A stretch of 11,451 bases of DNA, from positions 1-11,451 of the forward strand of contig JAGCWY010000046.1 of the NCBI GenBank assembly GCA_017961625.1, read 5' to 3'. The stretch is from Ruminococcus sp. (GTDB lineage Bacteria > Bacillota > Clostridia > Oscillospirales > Ruminococcaceae). The notes under the pieces were generated by a model. That model did not search any database and was not told the DNA's origin. It saw nothing but the letters and a program-made list of their open reading frames with translations. This document shows, piece after piece, positions 6,367 to 11,232 of this stretch. Both the position numbers and the translations under genes were made by a program. Positions within the stretch are counted from its first letter, which is position 1. Each line of letters starts with the position of its first letter.

Positions 6367-7067
6367 CAGTGAGCAACAAATTCCTTGAAGATAAGGCGGC
6401 TGTTTTCGTCTTTGAGATAAGAAAATTCGGGGTGCCATTGTACTGCCCAGAGGAACTTTCGCTCTGGAGCGTAAACGGCTTCGATAAGTCCGTCGGGCGC
6501 TTTTGCCATAGGTAAAAGTGCAGTAGAAAGTTTGCATATTCCCTGATGATGATAGCTGTTCACAGGAAGGGTATCTGTTTTCAGAAGATCATACAGCGGT
6601 GAATCTGATTCTATATTCACTTCATGTACAGGGATATCGTACGGCGGCTTCTGGCAATGCGGCACACTATCGGAGAACTGGGAGGGTACATCTTGCCACA
6701 GAGTCCCGCCAAGTGCGGCGTTTATGAACTGTATGCCGCGGCATATGCCGAGTATGGGTTTATCAGCTTCCATTGCCCGCTTTAGAAGCAGTTCCTCCAT
6801 AATGTCGCGCTCGGGACTGCACTCGCCACAGGCGCCTGTTTTTCTTGCGGAGTACAGCTTTGGATCAACGTCCTGACCTCCCGTGAACAGAAAGCCGTCA
6901 CACATAGATGTTATCTGTTCGATATCAGCACTGTCGCTCGTCAGAGGAAGCATAACAGGCAGACCTCCTGCTTCAATTATCCCGCCGAAATACCCGGGAA
7001 GCATCCAATAGCTGGTTTTATTGTAGTCGAAAAGAGGTATAGCGCCTATAACAGGTCTTTTGTTCAT
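6363..7067 (-). CDS. Gamma-glutamyl-gamma-aminobutyrate hydrolase-like protein (peptidase C26, class-I glutamine amidotransferase fold)
   Basis: A predicted cytosolic cysteine hydrolase of the PuuD group, which cleave gamma-glutamyl amide bonds such as gamma-Glu-GABA or other gamma-glutamyl amines. The 234-residue protein has FTGGQDVDP (61-69), ILGICRG with nucleophile Cys109, the NSYHHQ segment (170-175) and the WHPE motif with His212 and Glu214, so the catalytic triad is complete. I chose ATG 7067 because TGGAGG lies 7 bases upstream and the protein then begins at the family's usual N-terminus; an in-frame ATG further upstream at 7166 lies before the promoter. It converges on the operon, overlapping it by 4 bases, and shares its theme of amide-bond chemistry. 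The functional link is inference. Confidence 0.9.
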   Translation of the reverse strand: MNKRPVIGAIPLFDYNKTSYWMLPGYFGGIIEAGGLPVMLPLTSDSADIEQITSMCDGFLFTGGQDVDPKLYSARKTGACGECSPERDIMEELLLKRAMEADKPILGICRGIQFINAALGGTLWQDVPSQFSDSVPHCQKPPYDIPVHEVNIESDSPLYDLLKTDTLPVNSYHHQGICKLSTALLPMAKAPDGLIEAVYAPERKFLWAVQWHPEFSYLKDENSRLIFKEFVAHC

Positions 7068-7084
7068 ATTTTTTCCTCCAATAC

Positions 7085-7120
7085 AAAAAAGGTGCATACG
7101 GTAAATACCGCAGCACCTTT
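7085..7120 (-). terminator. Terminator-like hairpin in the leader of the C26 hydrolase gene
   Basis: Reading the minus strand, AAAGGTGC pairs with GCACCTTT (8 bp), with an inner 4-bp stem CGGT/ACCG and a run of six Ts at the 3' side. It lies between the promoter (7134-7162) and the ribosome site (7075-7080), with no space for another promoter, so gene expression requires readthrough. Read on the plus strand it has a weaker T-tail and might stop transcription running antisense from the operon. Confidence 0.7.
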
Positions 7121-7133
7121 GCTTTATATAATG

Positions 7134-7162
7134 ATTATAGTATTTTTTGTCAGGAAAGTCAA
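7134..7162 (-). promoter_or_regulatory. Promoter of the C26 hydrolase gene
   Basis: On the minus strand TTGACT (7162-7157) and a perfect TATAAT (7139-7134) are separated by exactly 17 bases. Transcription would start near 7127, a few bases before the leader hairpin at 7120-7085. Confidence 0.85.
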
Positions 7163-7165
7163 GCA

Positions 7166-7260
7166 TTTTCTGCTGTAGGGCTGTGGTGATTCAGAAGGAA
7201 ATGGACTTGCGTTCTAACACTTTCTACCGTCAGCTCAGGGAATATGAGCAAGGAATATAG
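7166..7260 (+). pseudogene. Possible C-terminal fragment of a site-specific recombinase/HTH protein
   Basis: A plus-strand frame ending at TAG 7258-7260 reads MDLRSNTFYRQLREYEQ from base 7201, with EAM-like residues before it. This resembles the short helix-turn-helix C-terminus (…NTFYRRVKEYE) I associate with clostridial serine recombinases. Only about 30 codons remain, without a start or ribosome site. It fits the scar-like character of the region, but the match is a short recalled pattern and may be coincidental. Confidence 0.35.
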
Positions 7261-7366
7261 TGGCAATATATCGTGGTCTATTGAAATACAAAAAACTATT
7301 TCACACAAATGCTTTTTCGGTTTTTGACATATTGCAAATAAAAACGACACCCTTTTGAAATGAATC

Positions 7367-7387
7367 GGAGTCGGCATTGCCGACTCC
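7367..7387 (-). terminator. Intrinsic terminator-like hairpin after the SRAP fragment
   Basis: GGAGTCGGC (7367-7375) and GCCGACTCC (7379-7387) form a perfect 9-bp stem with a 3-base loop, directly next to the SRAP stop codon (7388-7390). The minus-strand tail GATTCATTTC is only moderately T-rich. Its position suggests it was the terminator of the SRAP gene. Confidence 0.65.
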
Positions 7388-7705
7388 TCATGCTGTAATG
7401 GTCTCAGGTGGAAAACGAGGATACTCAACAGCTCTCTCAAAGACCATATTGGACAGAGCTTTCTCAACTATAGTACTGGGATCTCTGTTAGGGCGTATCC
7501 ATTCCTTTACGTTTTCCTTATCCAGTATAAGTGGCATACGATCATGAATATCTTTGACAGTACCTGCTGCTTCTCGCGTTAGTATAGAAAACATAGGTAT
7601 CTGCATACCACCATGTTCCTCATATCGATAAAGTCCTGCTATATATGTGGTGTCTGAGCCTTCGGTCTGTATGGCGAATTTGACCTTCTTAGTATTGCGA
7701 TGCTC
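7388..7705 (-). pseudogene. SRAP-domain (YedK/HMCES) protein, C-terminal fragment
   Basis: SRAP proteins covalently capture abasic sites in single-stranded DNA through the cysteine at position 2. Here only the C-terminal part remains: an AGLYRYE segment, then FSILTREAAGTVKDIHDRMP, which is the family's diagnostic block including the catalytic-region His in IHDRMP, followed by LILDKENVKEWI and a normal C-terminus with stop at 7388-7390. The N-terminal half, including Cys2 and the GFYEW region, is gone. Homology fades at about 7700, where an unrelated plus-strand McrB fragment begins. The frame continues to an ATG at 7741, but that stretch is the complement of McrB coding sequence. The 5' boundary is approximate. 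It is a truncated, presumably non-functional remnant. Confidence 0.8.
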
Positions 7706-8044
7706 TATCATGCTAATAAGGCTAAAAATAATTCTGAACAAGACTATTACTTTATCATTGATGAAATTAATCGTGGAAATCTTAGCAAAATATTTGGCGA
7801 ATTATTAATGCTAATTGAATCTGACAAACGTGGTGAAAAGATAAAACTTGCTTATCAAAAACAAGAAGATGATATAGATAAATCTGATAACTCCTCAACA
7901 GAAGATGAACCTTTTTATGTTCCTTCTAATCTATATATAATAGGTATCATGAATACTGCAAATAGAAGTCTTGCTAAGAAGAATGAAATGGACTATATCA
8001 AAAGCTGCTTCACCGACCTGTTCGATACTGATAAGGAAGAATAA
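7705..8044 (+). pseudogene. McrB-type AAA+ GTPase internal fragment fused to an unrelated tail
   Basis: McrB is the GTP-driven motor subunit of McrBC-type modification-dependent restriction systems. The frame shows the Walker B region YYFIIDEINRGNLSKIFGEL followed by LMLIESDKRG, and the sensor-1 region FYVPSNLYIIG and MNTANRSLA, both hallmarks of the family. The Walker A part and everything beyond SLA (the expected arginine-finger segment …ALRRRF) are absent. From about 7976 the frame continues as NEMDYIKSCFTDLFDTDKEE, a tail of different composition that I do not recognise. Two 60-base lines inside the McrB part count to 27-28% GC, against 57% in a sampled line of the operon, suggesting foreign origin. 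No ribosome site precedes ATG 7700. Presumably non-functional. Confidence 0.8.
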
Positions 8045-8051
8045 ACAAATA

Positions 8052-8087
8052 GCAGGGCTTCTTATAATGGGAGCACCTGCCTATTTT
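8052..8087. terminator. Bidirectional terminator-like hairpin between the McrB remnant and fic
   Basis: GCAGGGCTTC (8052-8061) pairs with GGAGC-A-CCTGC (8070-8080) through a G-U pair and one bulged A, around an 8-base loop. The plus-strand tail is CTATTTTATA and the minus-strand tail is TATTTGTTTATT. It lies between convergent reading frames and could end transcription from both sides. Confidence 0.55.
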
Positions 8088-8856
8088 ATATATGCTTGCT
8101 TATCACTTCTCTTGCTTTAAGCTCGGTTTTATCATAGTCGATACGGAAGTAGTTAAGGATAGCTTTCATATCGTCCTGCATGGACAGAAATACGTCTATC
8201 AGTCGTTCTTTTTTCTCGTCTGACTGCCATTCCTTGAGCCCGATATAATAGAAATGCTTGGTATCCTCGTTGATGAAGAAGGGAACGATGCTGTTAGCAA
8301 GGCATTGTTTAAGCATTATGAGCCTGCCGATACGACCGTTTCCGTCATAGAACGGGTGTATCTTTTCGAATGTTGCATGGAACTCAGCAACATCATACAA
8401 GTCAAGAGCTGGCTTGTTTTCGTATTTGCGGAGCAGGTTCTGCATAAGACCTGCGACCTCTTCGGGTAAGGCAGTCTCTATCTCGCCGACTTCGTTGGGG
8501 TATTTCTTATAGTCGCCGATAACAGCGTAATCTGTGTCGTCATCCATAACGCCGTTCTTCAGCATACGGTGGAGCTGTTTTATATTGTCCTCAGTTATTG
8601 GCTCAGAAACGGTATCAAGGATATAGTCGAAGCATTTGAAGTGATTTGCCGCTTCAAACACATCGTTCACGGGAACAGTACCGTCGATAGTGCGAGTCTC
8701 ATAGATGTATCTGGTCTGGTCGTGAGTAAGGTGGTTTCCTTCGATACTGTTAGAGTAGTATGCAAAATCGACCTGCATCCTATTATATATGCTGCCTTTG
8801 AGCTTTCTGCTCTTCTCAGAAAGCAGAACAGGCAACAGTTCTCTTGTATCTGACAT
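8086..8856 (-). CDS. fic: Fic-domain AMP-transferase, class II (N-terminal inhibitory helix)
   Basis: Fic proteins transfer AMP (rarely other nucleotides) from ATP to hydroxyl groups of target proteins. The 256-residue protein has the complete catalytic loop HPFYDGNGRIGR (167-178), a beta-hairpin flap region (GDYKKYPNEVG, 114-124), and upstream the autoinhibitory motif SNSIEG (35-40, pattern [S/T]xxxE[G/N]). An inhibitory motif on the same chain, N-terminal to the Fic core, places it in class II, so no separate antitoxin is needed. It ends EVISKHI with no clear C-terminal winged helix, which many relatives have, so a C-terminal domain may be missing. AAGGAGG lies 8 bases before ATG 8856, with a strong promoter upstream. 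Targets are unknown; it could be a housekeeping regulator or part of phage defence. Confidence 0.93.
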   Translation of the reverse strand: MSDTRELLPVLLSEKSRKLKGSIYNRMQVDFAYYSNSIEGNHLTHDQTRYIYETRTIDGTVPVNDVFEAANHFKCFDYILDTVSEPITEDNIKQLHRMLKNGVMDDDTDYAVIGDYKKYPNEVGEIETALPEEVAGLMQNLLRKYENKPALDLYDVAEFHATFEKIHPFYDGNGRIGRLIMLKQCLANSIVPFFINEDTKHFYYIGLKEWQSDEKKERLIDVFLSMQDDMKAILNYFRIDYDKTELKAREVISKHI

Positions 8857-8883
8857 AAGGAACGCCTCCTTAGCTTTTCTATT

Positions 8884-8912
8884 ATTATATCAAACTATAA
8901 AGGAACAGTCAA
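8884..8912 (-). promoter_or_regulatory. Promoter of fic
   Basis: On the minus strand TTGACT (8912-8907) and a perfect TATAAT (8889-8884) are spaced 17 bases apart. The distance from the -10 box to ATG 8856 allows only a short leader carrying the AAGGAGG ribosome site. It lies back to back with the plus-strand promoter at 8943. Confidence 0.85.
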
Positions 8913-8942
8913 GCAGATTGAAGAATGGTTATGGTAGCAACC

Positions 8943-9020
8943 TTGACTTAGGGCGATAGTGTAGTGTATAATAGTGATATTAAACAGGTTGACGTATTAA
9001 ATTTGAATATGTGGTGGTAT
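8943..9020 (+). repeat. Promoter/leader cassette, copy A
   Basis: TTGACT (8943-8948) and TATAAT (8967-8972) are 18 bases apart, with the shared spacer core GGCGATAGTGTAGTG containing a tandem TAGTG repeat. The leader continues with TTAAACAG…TAAATTTGAAT, which aligns with copies B and D up to the ribosome site (here a weak GTGGTGG). The -35 box is 83 bases before ATG 9026. Confidence 0.8.
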
Positions 9021-9025
9021 AGACT

Positions 9026-9733
9026 ATGAAAAGCACTAGTTTTTTTAGAAACACGAAATATTTATGGATAGGCGGACTAATGGGAGTAGCCCAACAGTTT
9101 GCAGGAAGGCTGGACTATTATTTGTACCATGGCAGAGATATTTTCAGCTTTTCGGATATAATGGGCGGTTTATCCCTTTACGCAGTTATTATTCTATTTG
9201 TTATAAAAAGAGATGTTCAGCCGAAGCAGCAGTTCATAGACCTTTTCCTATTTTTCTTTGGACTGGATTTCTTCTATTACCTCTATATATTTATTATGGA
9301 GCTTTGTTGGTATATTTCTGAAAAAAAGAACTCAGCTGAGCATATCAGGGATATAAGCTACTACTTTCAGCAGACATTCGAGGAGATCTTTGATTTCATA
9401 CAATGGACCGCAATAGGCACTGCCGCTGCTGTATGGGCGTATTTTGCAACAAAACTGCGTGATCGAAACAAAAAGAAATTATATATTGCAATGCTCATTC
9501 CTTTATTTGCCGTTATTGTTCAGGAACTGGCTGAAGGTCTCCATACATTAGTGATGTATATTATACAGGAATACAAGAGGGCGCATAATCTTCCATTGCC
9601 AACAAATTCTGAATGGCTTTTCTCGATATCGTCATTATTGGTCCCTTTGATATTGCTGATACTGTGTGTCTATAAATTTATTTTTGCAAAAAAAGTATCA
9701 AACCAAAAACATAATACTGAGCTTCCAAAATAA
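9026..9733 (+). CDS. Multi-pass membrane protein, unknown function
   Basis: I do not recognise a family. The 235-residue protein has about six hydrophobic stretches: roughly residues 13-27, 43-61 (GGLSLYAVIILFVI), 70-95 (very aromatic, FLFFFGLDFFYYLYIF), 128-145 (AIGTAAAVWAYFA), 153-177 and 199-220 (SLLVPLILLILCVYKFIFA), with a basic C-terminal tail (KKVSNQKHN). Positively charged loops such as KLRDRNKKK after the fourth segment suggest a cytosolic side there. It should sit in the cytoplasmic membrane. Its start is fixed by the promoter/leader cassette copy A immediately upstream; the ribosome site is poor. No conserved catalytic motif is visible. The gene stands alone, its neighbours being fic (divergent) and a 134-residue orphan gene with its own cassette copy. 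Confidence 0.8.
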   Translation: MKSTSFFRNTKYLWIGGLMGVAQQFAGRLDYYLYHGRDIFSFSDIMGGLSLYAVIILFVIKRDVQPKQQFIDLFLFFFGLDFFYYLYIFIMELCWYISEKKNSAEHIRDISYYFQQTFEEIFDFIQWTAIGTAAAVWAYFATKLRDRNKKKLYIAMLIPLFAVIVQELAEGLHTLVMYIIQEYKRAHNLPLPTNSEWLFSISSLLVPLILLILCVYKFIFAKKVSNQKHNTELPK

Positions 9734-9769
9734 CAAATTTAGCATTTTACTGCGTTCATATACGTAATC

Positions 9770-9842
9770 TTGAATTTGGGCGACAGTGGAGCATATGAAT
9801 AGCAAGCATGTCACTGTGATGAATCTGAGTTTAGAAGAGGTG
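9770..9842 (+). repeat. Promoter/leader cassette, copy B (degenerate)
   Basis: TTGAAT (9770-9775), the core GGGCGACAGTGGAGCATAT and the leader GAATAGCAAGCAT…GAATCTGAGTTTAGAAGAGG align with copies A and D, but about five bases spanning the -10 box are missing, leaving TATGAA (9794-9799) as a poor -10. The -35 to ATG distance is 78 bases, 5 less than in copy A, which fits a single small deletion. Confidence 0.7.
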
Positions 9843-9847
9843 AATTT

Positions 9848-10252
9848 ATGGAGAAGTATGATATCAAGCTGTATGACTTGAATAAAGCGTCCGAAATAAA
9901 TGGTATAGTCTATGCTGAAGAGGATAAGTCATCTGACGGATTTATACTGGAAATAACAGTTGAAAATAAGGTCATAACAGCAAGAGCGGAGGGCTACTTA
10001 TCAGCGTATCAGGAACTGAGAGACAAATTGCTGAAAAACAGTTTTGGATTAAAATGCAGCGGCTCACTTATCAATGCACACCAATCTGCAATGATGTCAT
10101 ATGTACCGCAGATATATCTTGTAGAAATGCGAAAACAGGCACTGGCCCAAAGCATTGTCAGCATCTGGAGCTATTGCGATATCAAAACTTTTCCCGATAC
10201 TAAAGAACAAAATCAGTATATCGAAAAATGGTTTGAATCATTGAAAGCATAG
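9848..10252 (+). CDS. Hypothetical 134-residue protein
   Basis: I do not recognise a family. The protein is acidic and soluble-looking, with no signal peptide or membrane segment. Its N-terminal half looks like alternating beta strands (FILEITVENKVITARAEG) followed by a helix with a conserved-looking block LLKNSFGLKCSGSLINAHQS; the C-terminal half is helical and ends QYIEKWFESLKA. Size and layout resemble small immunity or regulatory proteins, but nothing here proves this. ATG 9848 is preceded by GAGGTG 7 bases upstream and by cassette copy B, whose -10 box is damaged, so expression may be weak. A 39-codon open stretch in another frame directly follows its end. Confidence 0.7.
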   Translation: MEKYDIKLYDLNKASEINGIVYAEEDKSSDGFILEITVENKVITARAEGYLSAYQELRDKLLKNSFGLKCSGSLINAHQSAMMSYVPQIYLVEMRKQALAQSIVSIWSYCDIKTFPDTKEQNQYIEKWFESLKA

Positions 10253-10356
10253 ACCAGAATTTACCGAAAGAAGATGATAGTTTTGAATATGAAGTTTTTA
10301 ATAAGAGTGTGAAGCATAAAGATAATTCGTATAGAGTTTTGATATCGAAGAAATAA
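10237..10356 (+). pseudogene. Possible C-terminal coding remnant
   Basis: A frame without any start codon reads ESIDQNLPKEDDSFEYEVF and ends …SYRVLISKK with TAA at 10354-10356. It overlaps the end of the 134-residue gene in a different frame. Its charged, protein-like composition and plausible Lys-rich end suggest the tail of a lost gene, but I know no family for it and it could be chance. Confidence 0.25.
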
Positions 10357-10670
10357 TCAAGGAAAAAACAGATTGACCGAAAACGCTTTCACGAGATTTC
10401 AAAGATAAATTATGTTGATATACTCAAAAAGTTCTATTTTTCTTTTTCCAACATTAAAACTTTCCTTTCGCTCCAAGGTCATTAGCAATTAACAGAATGC
10501 ACTTTTGCTCTGATCTGAAAGAAGAAGGTAACAGATGTAGTTCCTTTCTGAGGATAACTAAACCAACATATTAGTTCTTTTAGAATCTTAAAAAATCAAC
10601 TATAATAATGTCGGTTTTCATACATTATTATAGTTTCAAAAAGCTACATTTTTATATTGACATTTGCAAT
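10357..10670. other. Gene-free AT-rich stretch
   Basis: I see no credible gene, RNA gene or promoter here on either strand. The only clear structure is the perfect 14-bp inverted repeat at 10598-10635, listed separately. Stops are frequent in all frames. Confidence 0.6.
10598..10635. repeat. Perfect 14-bp AT-rich inverted repeat
   Basis: AACTATAATAATGT (10598-10611) and ACATTATTATAGTT (10622-10635) are exact reverse complements separated by 10 bases. No gene abuts it closely. It could be a hairpin, an operator-like palindrome or a small mobile-element end; nothing selects between these. Confidence 0.75.
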
Positions 10671-10700
10671 AGAGAGTCCCCGCAATCGAGGGAACTCTCT
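10671..10700 (+). terminator. GAGAGTCCCCGC hairpin, copy 1
   Basis: AGAGAGTCCCC (10671-10681) pairs with GGGAACTCTCT (10690-10700), 10 of 11 positions matching, around an 8-base loop; ATATCACTCTTTAGTTTTTA follows. The same GAGAGTCCCCGC…GAGGG core recurs at 11112-11132. It has a terminator shape, but its T-tail is indirect. Confidence 0.6.
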
Positions 10701-10754
10701 ATATCACTCTTTAGTTTTTATAAGCTTTGAATATATCAAAGCGCTATGTTATAC

Positions 10755-10774
10755 ATGCTTGCTTATCACTTCTC
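10755..10774 (-). repeat. 20-bp exact copy of the fic 3' end
   Basis: These 20 bases are identical to 8092-8111, the last codons of fic, and lie in the same minus-strand sense. Here they read EVISKH, then Val and TAA, but are preceded directly by TGA in frame. It is most simply a leftover of a second fic-like gene or a rearrangement end point. Confidence 0.65.
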
Positions 10775-10786
10775 ATAGCAGTATTC

Positions 10787-10834
10787 TTGACTTTTGGCGA
10801 CAGTGCAGTGTATAATATGGATAGTAAGCAGGGA
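10787..10834 (+). repeat. Promoter/leader cassette, copy C (3' truncated)
   Basis: TTGACT (10787-10792) and TATAAT (10811-10816) with an 18-base spacer containing CAGTGCAGTG, then ATGGATAGTAAGCAG identical to copy D. After AGTAAGCAG the similarity ends and hydrolase-like coding sequence begins, so the rest of the leader, the ribosome site and the start are deleted. Confidence 0.8.
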
Positions 10835-10839
10835 ACTGT

Positions 10840-10947
10840 GAGCTGGTGCTGCTGCCGGGGATACACTGTATTTATGACCAGCGTCCCGATGATGTCGCAG
10901 AGATCATCAGCGACTTTCTGGAGAGAATAGAGGAACAAACGGAATAG
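10840..10947 (+). pseudogene. C-terminal remnant of an alpha/beta hydrolase
   Basis: The frame ending at TAG 10945-10947 reads ELVLLPGIHCIYDQRPDD then VAEIISDFLERIEEQTE. This is the typical end of an alpha/beta hydrolase: a strand and loop carrying the catalytic His (usually PGxGH, here PGIH), a PDD/PEE turn and the final EIISDFL helix. About 35 codons survive. They follow directly on cassette copy C, with no start codon, so the body of the gene has been deleted between the leader and its 3' end. A homologous hydrolase gene with an intact cassette begins 285 bases downstream, which suggests a former tandem pair. Confidence 0.55.
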
Positions 10948-11111
10948 AAAATAGAAAAAATACTTTAACAGTTAAAATTTGATTTATCGCAGAGCCTATT
11001 CGATCTTTGCGCTGTGAGGCGCATTGGAAGAATCCTGCCAGCGGGGGCTCCACGCAAATTCTGATTTAGCTTAGTACCATGATAGATTCAAAACTTATGG
11101 AAAAAGATACC
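10948..11111. other. Short spacer without recognisable gene
   Basis: No credible reading frame is present. A small stem TGCGC/GCGCA at about 11017-11032 and a GC-rich patch around 11036-11057 stand out from the AT-rich surroundings, but I can attach no function to them. Confidence 0.5.
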
Positions 11112-11132
11112 GAGAGTCCCCGCGAGGGGACT
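11112..11132 (+). terminator. GAGAGTCCCCGC hairpin, copy 2
   Basis: AGTCCCC (11115-11121) and GGGGACT (11126-11132) form a perfect 7-bp stem with a GCGA loop, followed by TCTTCGTTCAT. It repeats the core of the hairpin at 10671-10700 and lies 19 bases before the -35 box of cassette copy D, so it may insulate the hydrolase gene from upstream transcription. Confidence 0.6.
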
Positions 11133-11151
11133 TCTTCGTTCATATGTATTC

Positions 11152-11226
11152 TTGACTTTTGACGATAGCGCAGTGTATAATATGGATAGTAAGCAGATTG
11201 CTGTGCTAAATCGGAATTTATAGGAG
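11152..11226 (+). repeat. Promoter/leader cassette, copy D
   Basis: TTGACT (11152-11157) and TATAAT (11176-11181) are 18 bases apart; the leader ATGGATAGTAAGCAG and TAAATCGGAATTTA leads to the ribosome site TAGGAG. The -35 box is 81 bases before ATG 11233. This is the most complete copy and drives the alpha/beta hydrolase gene. Confidence 0.85.
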
Positions 11227-11232
11227 ACACCC

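Noticed and set aside
7068..7166. 33-residue N-terminal extension of the C26 hydrolase
   Set aside because: It would begin upstream of the mapped promoter and run through the leader hairpin. The ATG at 7067 has a proper ribosome site and a family-like N-terminus.
7706..7741. Start of the SRAP frame at 7741 as a real N-terminus
   Set aside because: This part is antisense to clear McrB coding sequence and lacks the SRAP N-terminal Cys motif.
8943..9025. Cassette promoters as MerR-type operators because of the long 18-base spacer
   Set aside because: The spacer holds a tandem pentamer rather than a dyad, and no MerR-family gene is in the window.
10724..10742. GCTTTGA/TCAAAGC 7-bp hairpin as a terminator
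   Set aside because: No T-run follows on either strand and no intact gene ends nearby.
10727..10930. 67-codon plus-strand frame beginning MNISKRYVIH
   Set aside because: It runs through a hairpin, the fic echo, a promoter cassette and the hydrolase remnant in a different frame. It has no ribosome site.
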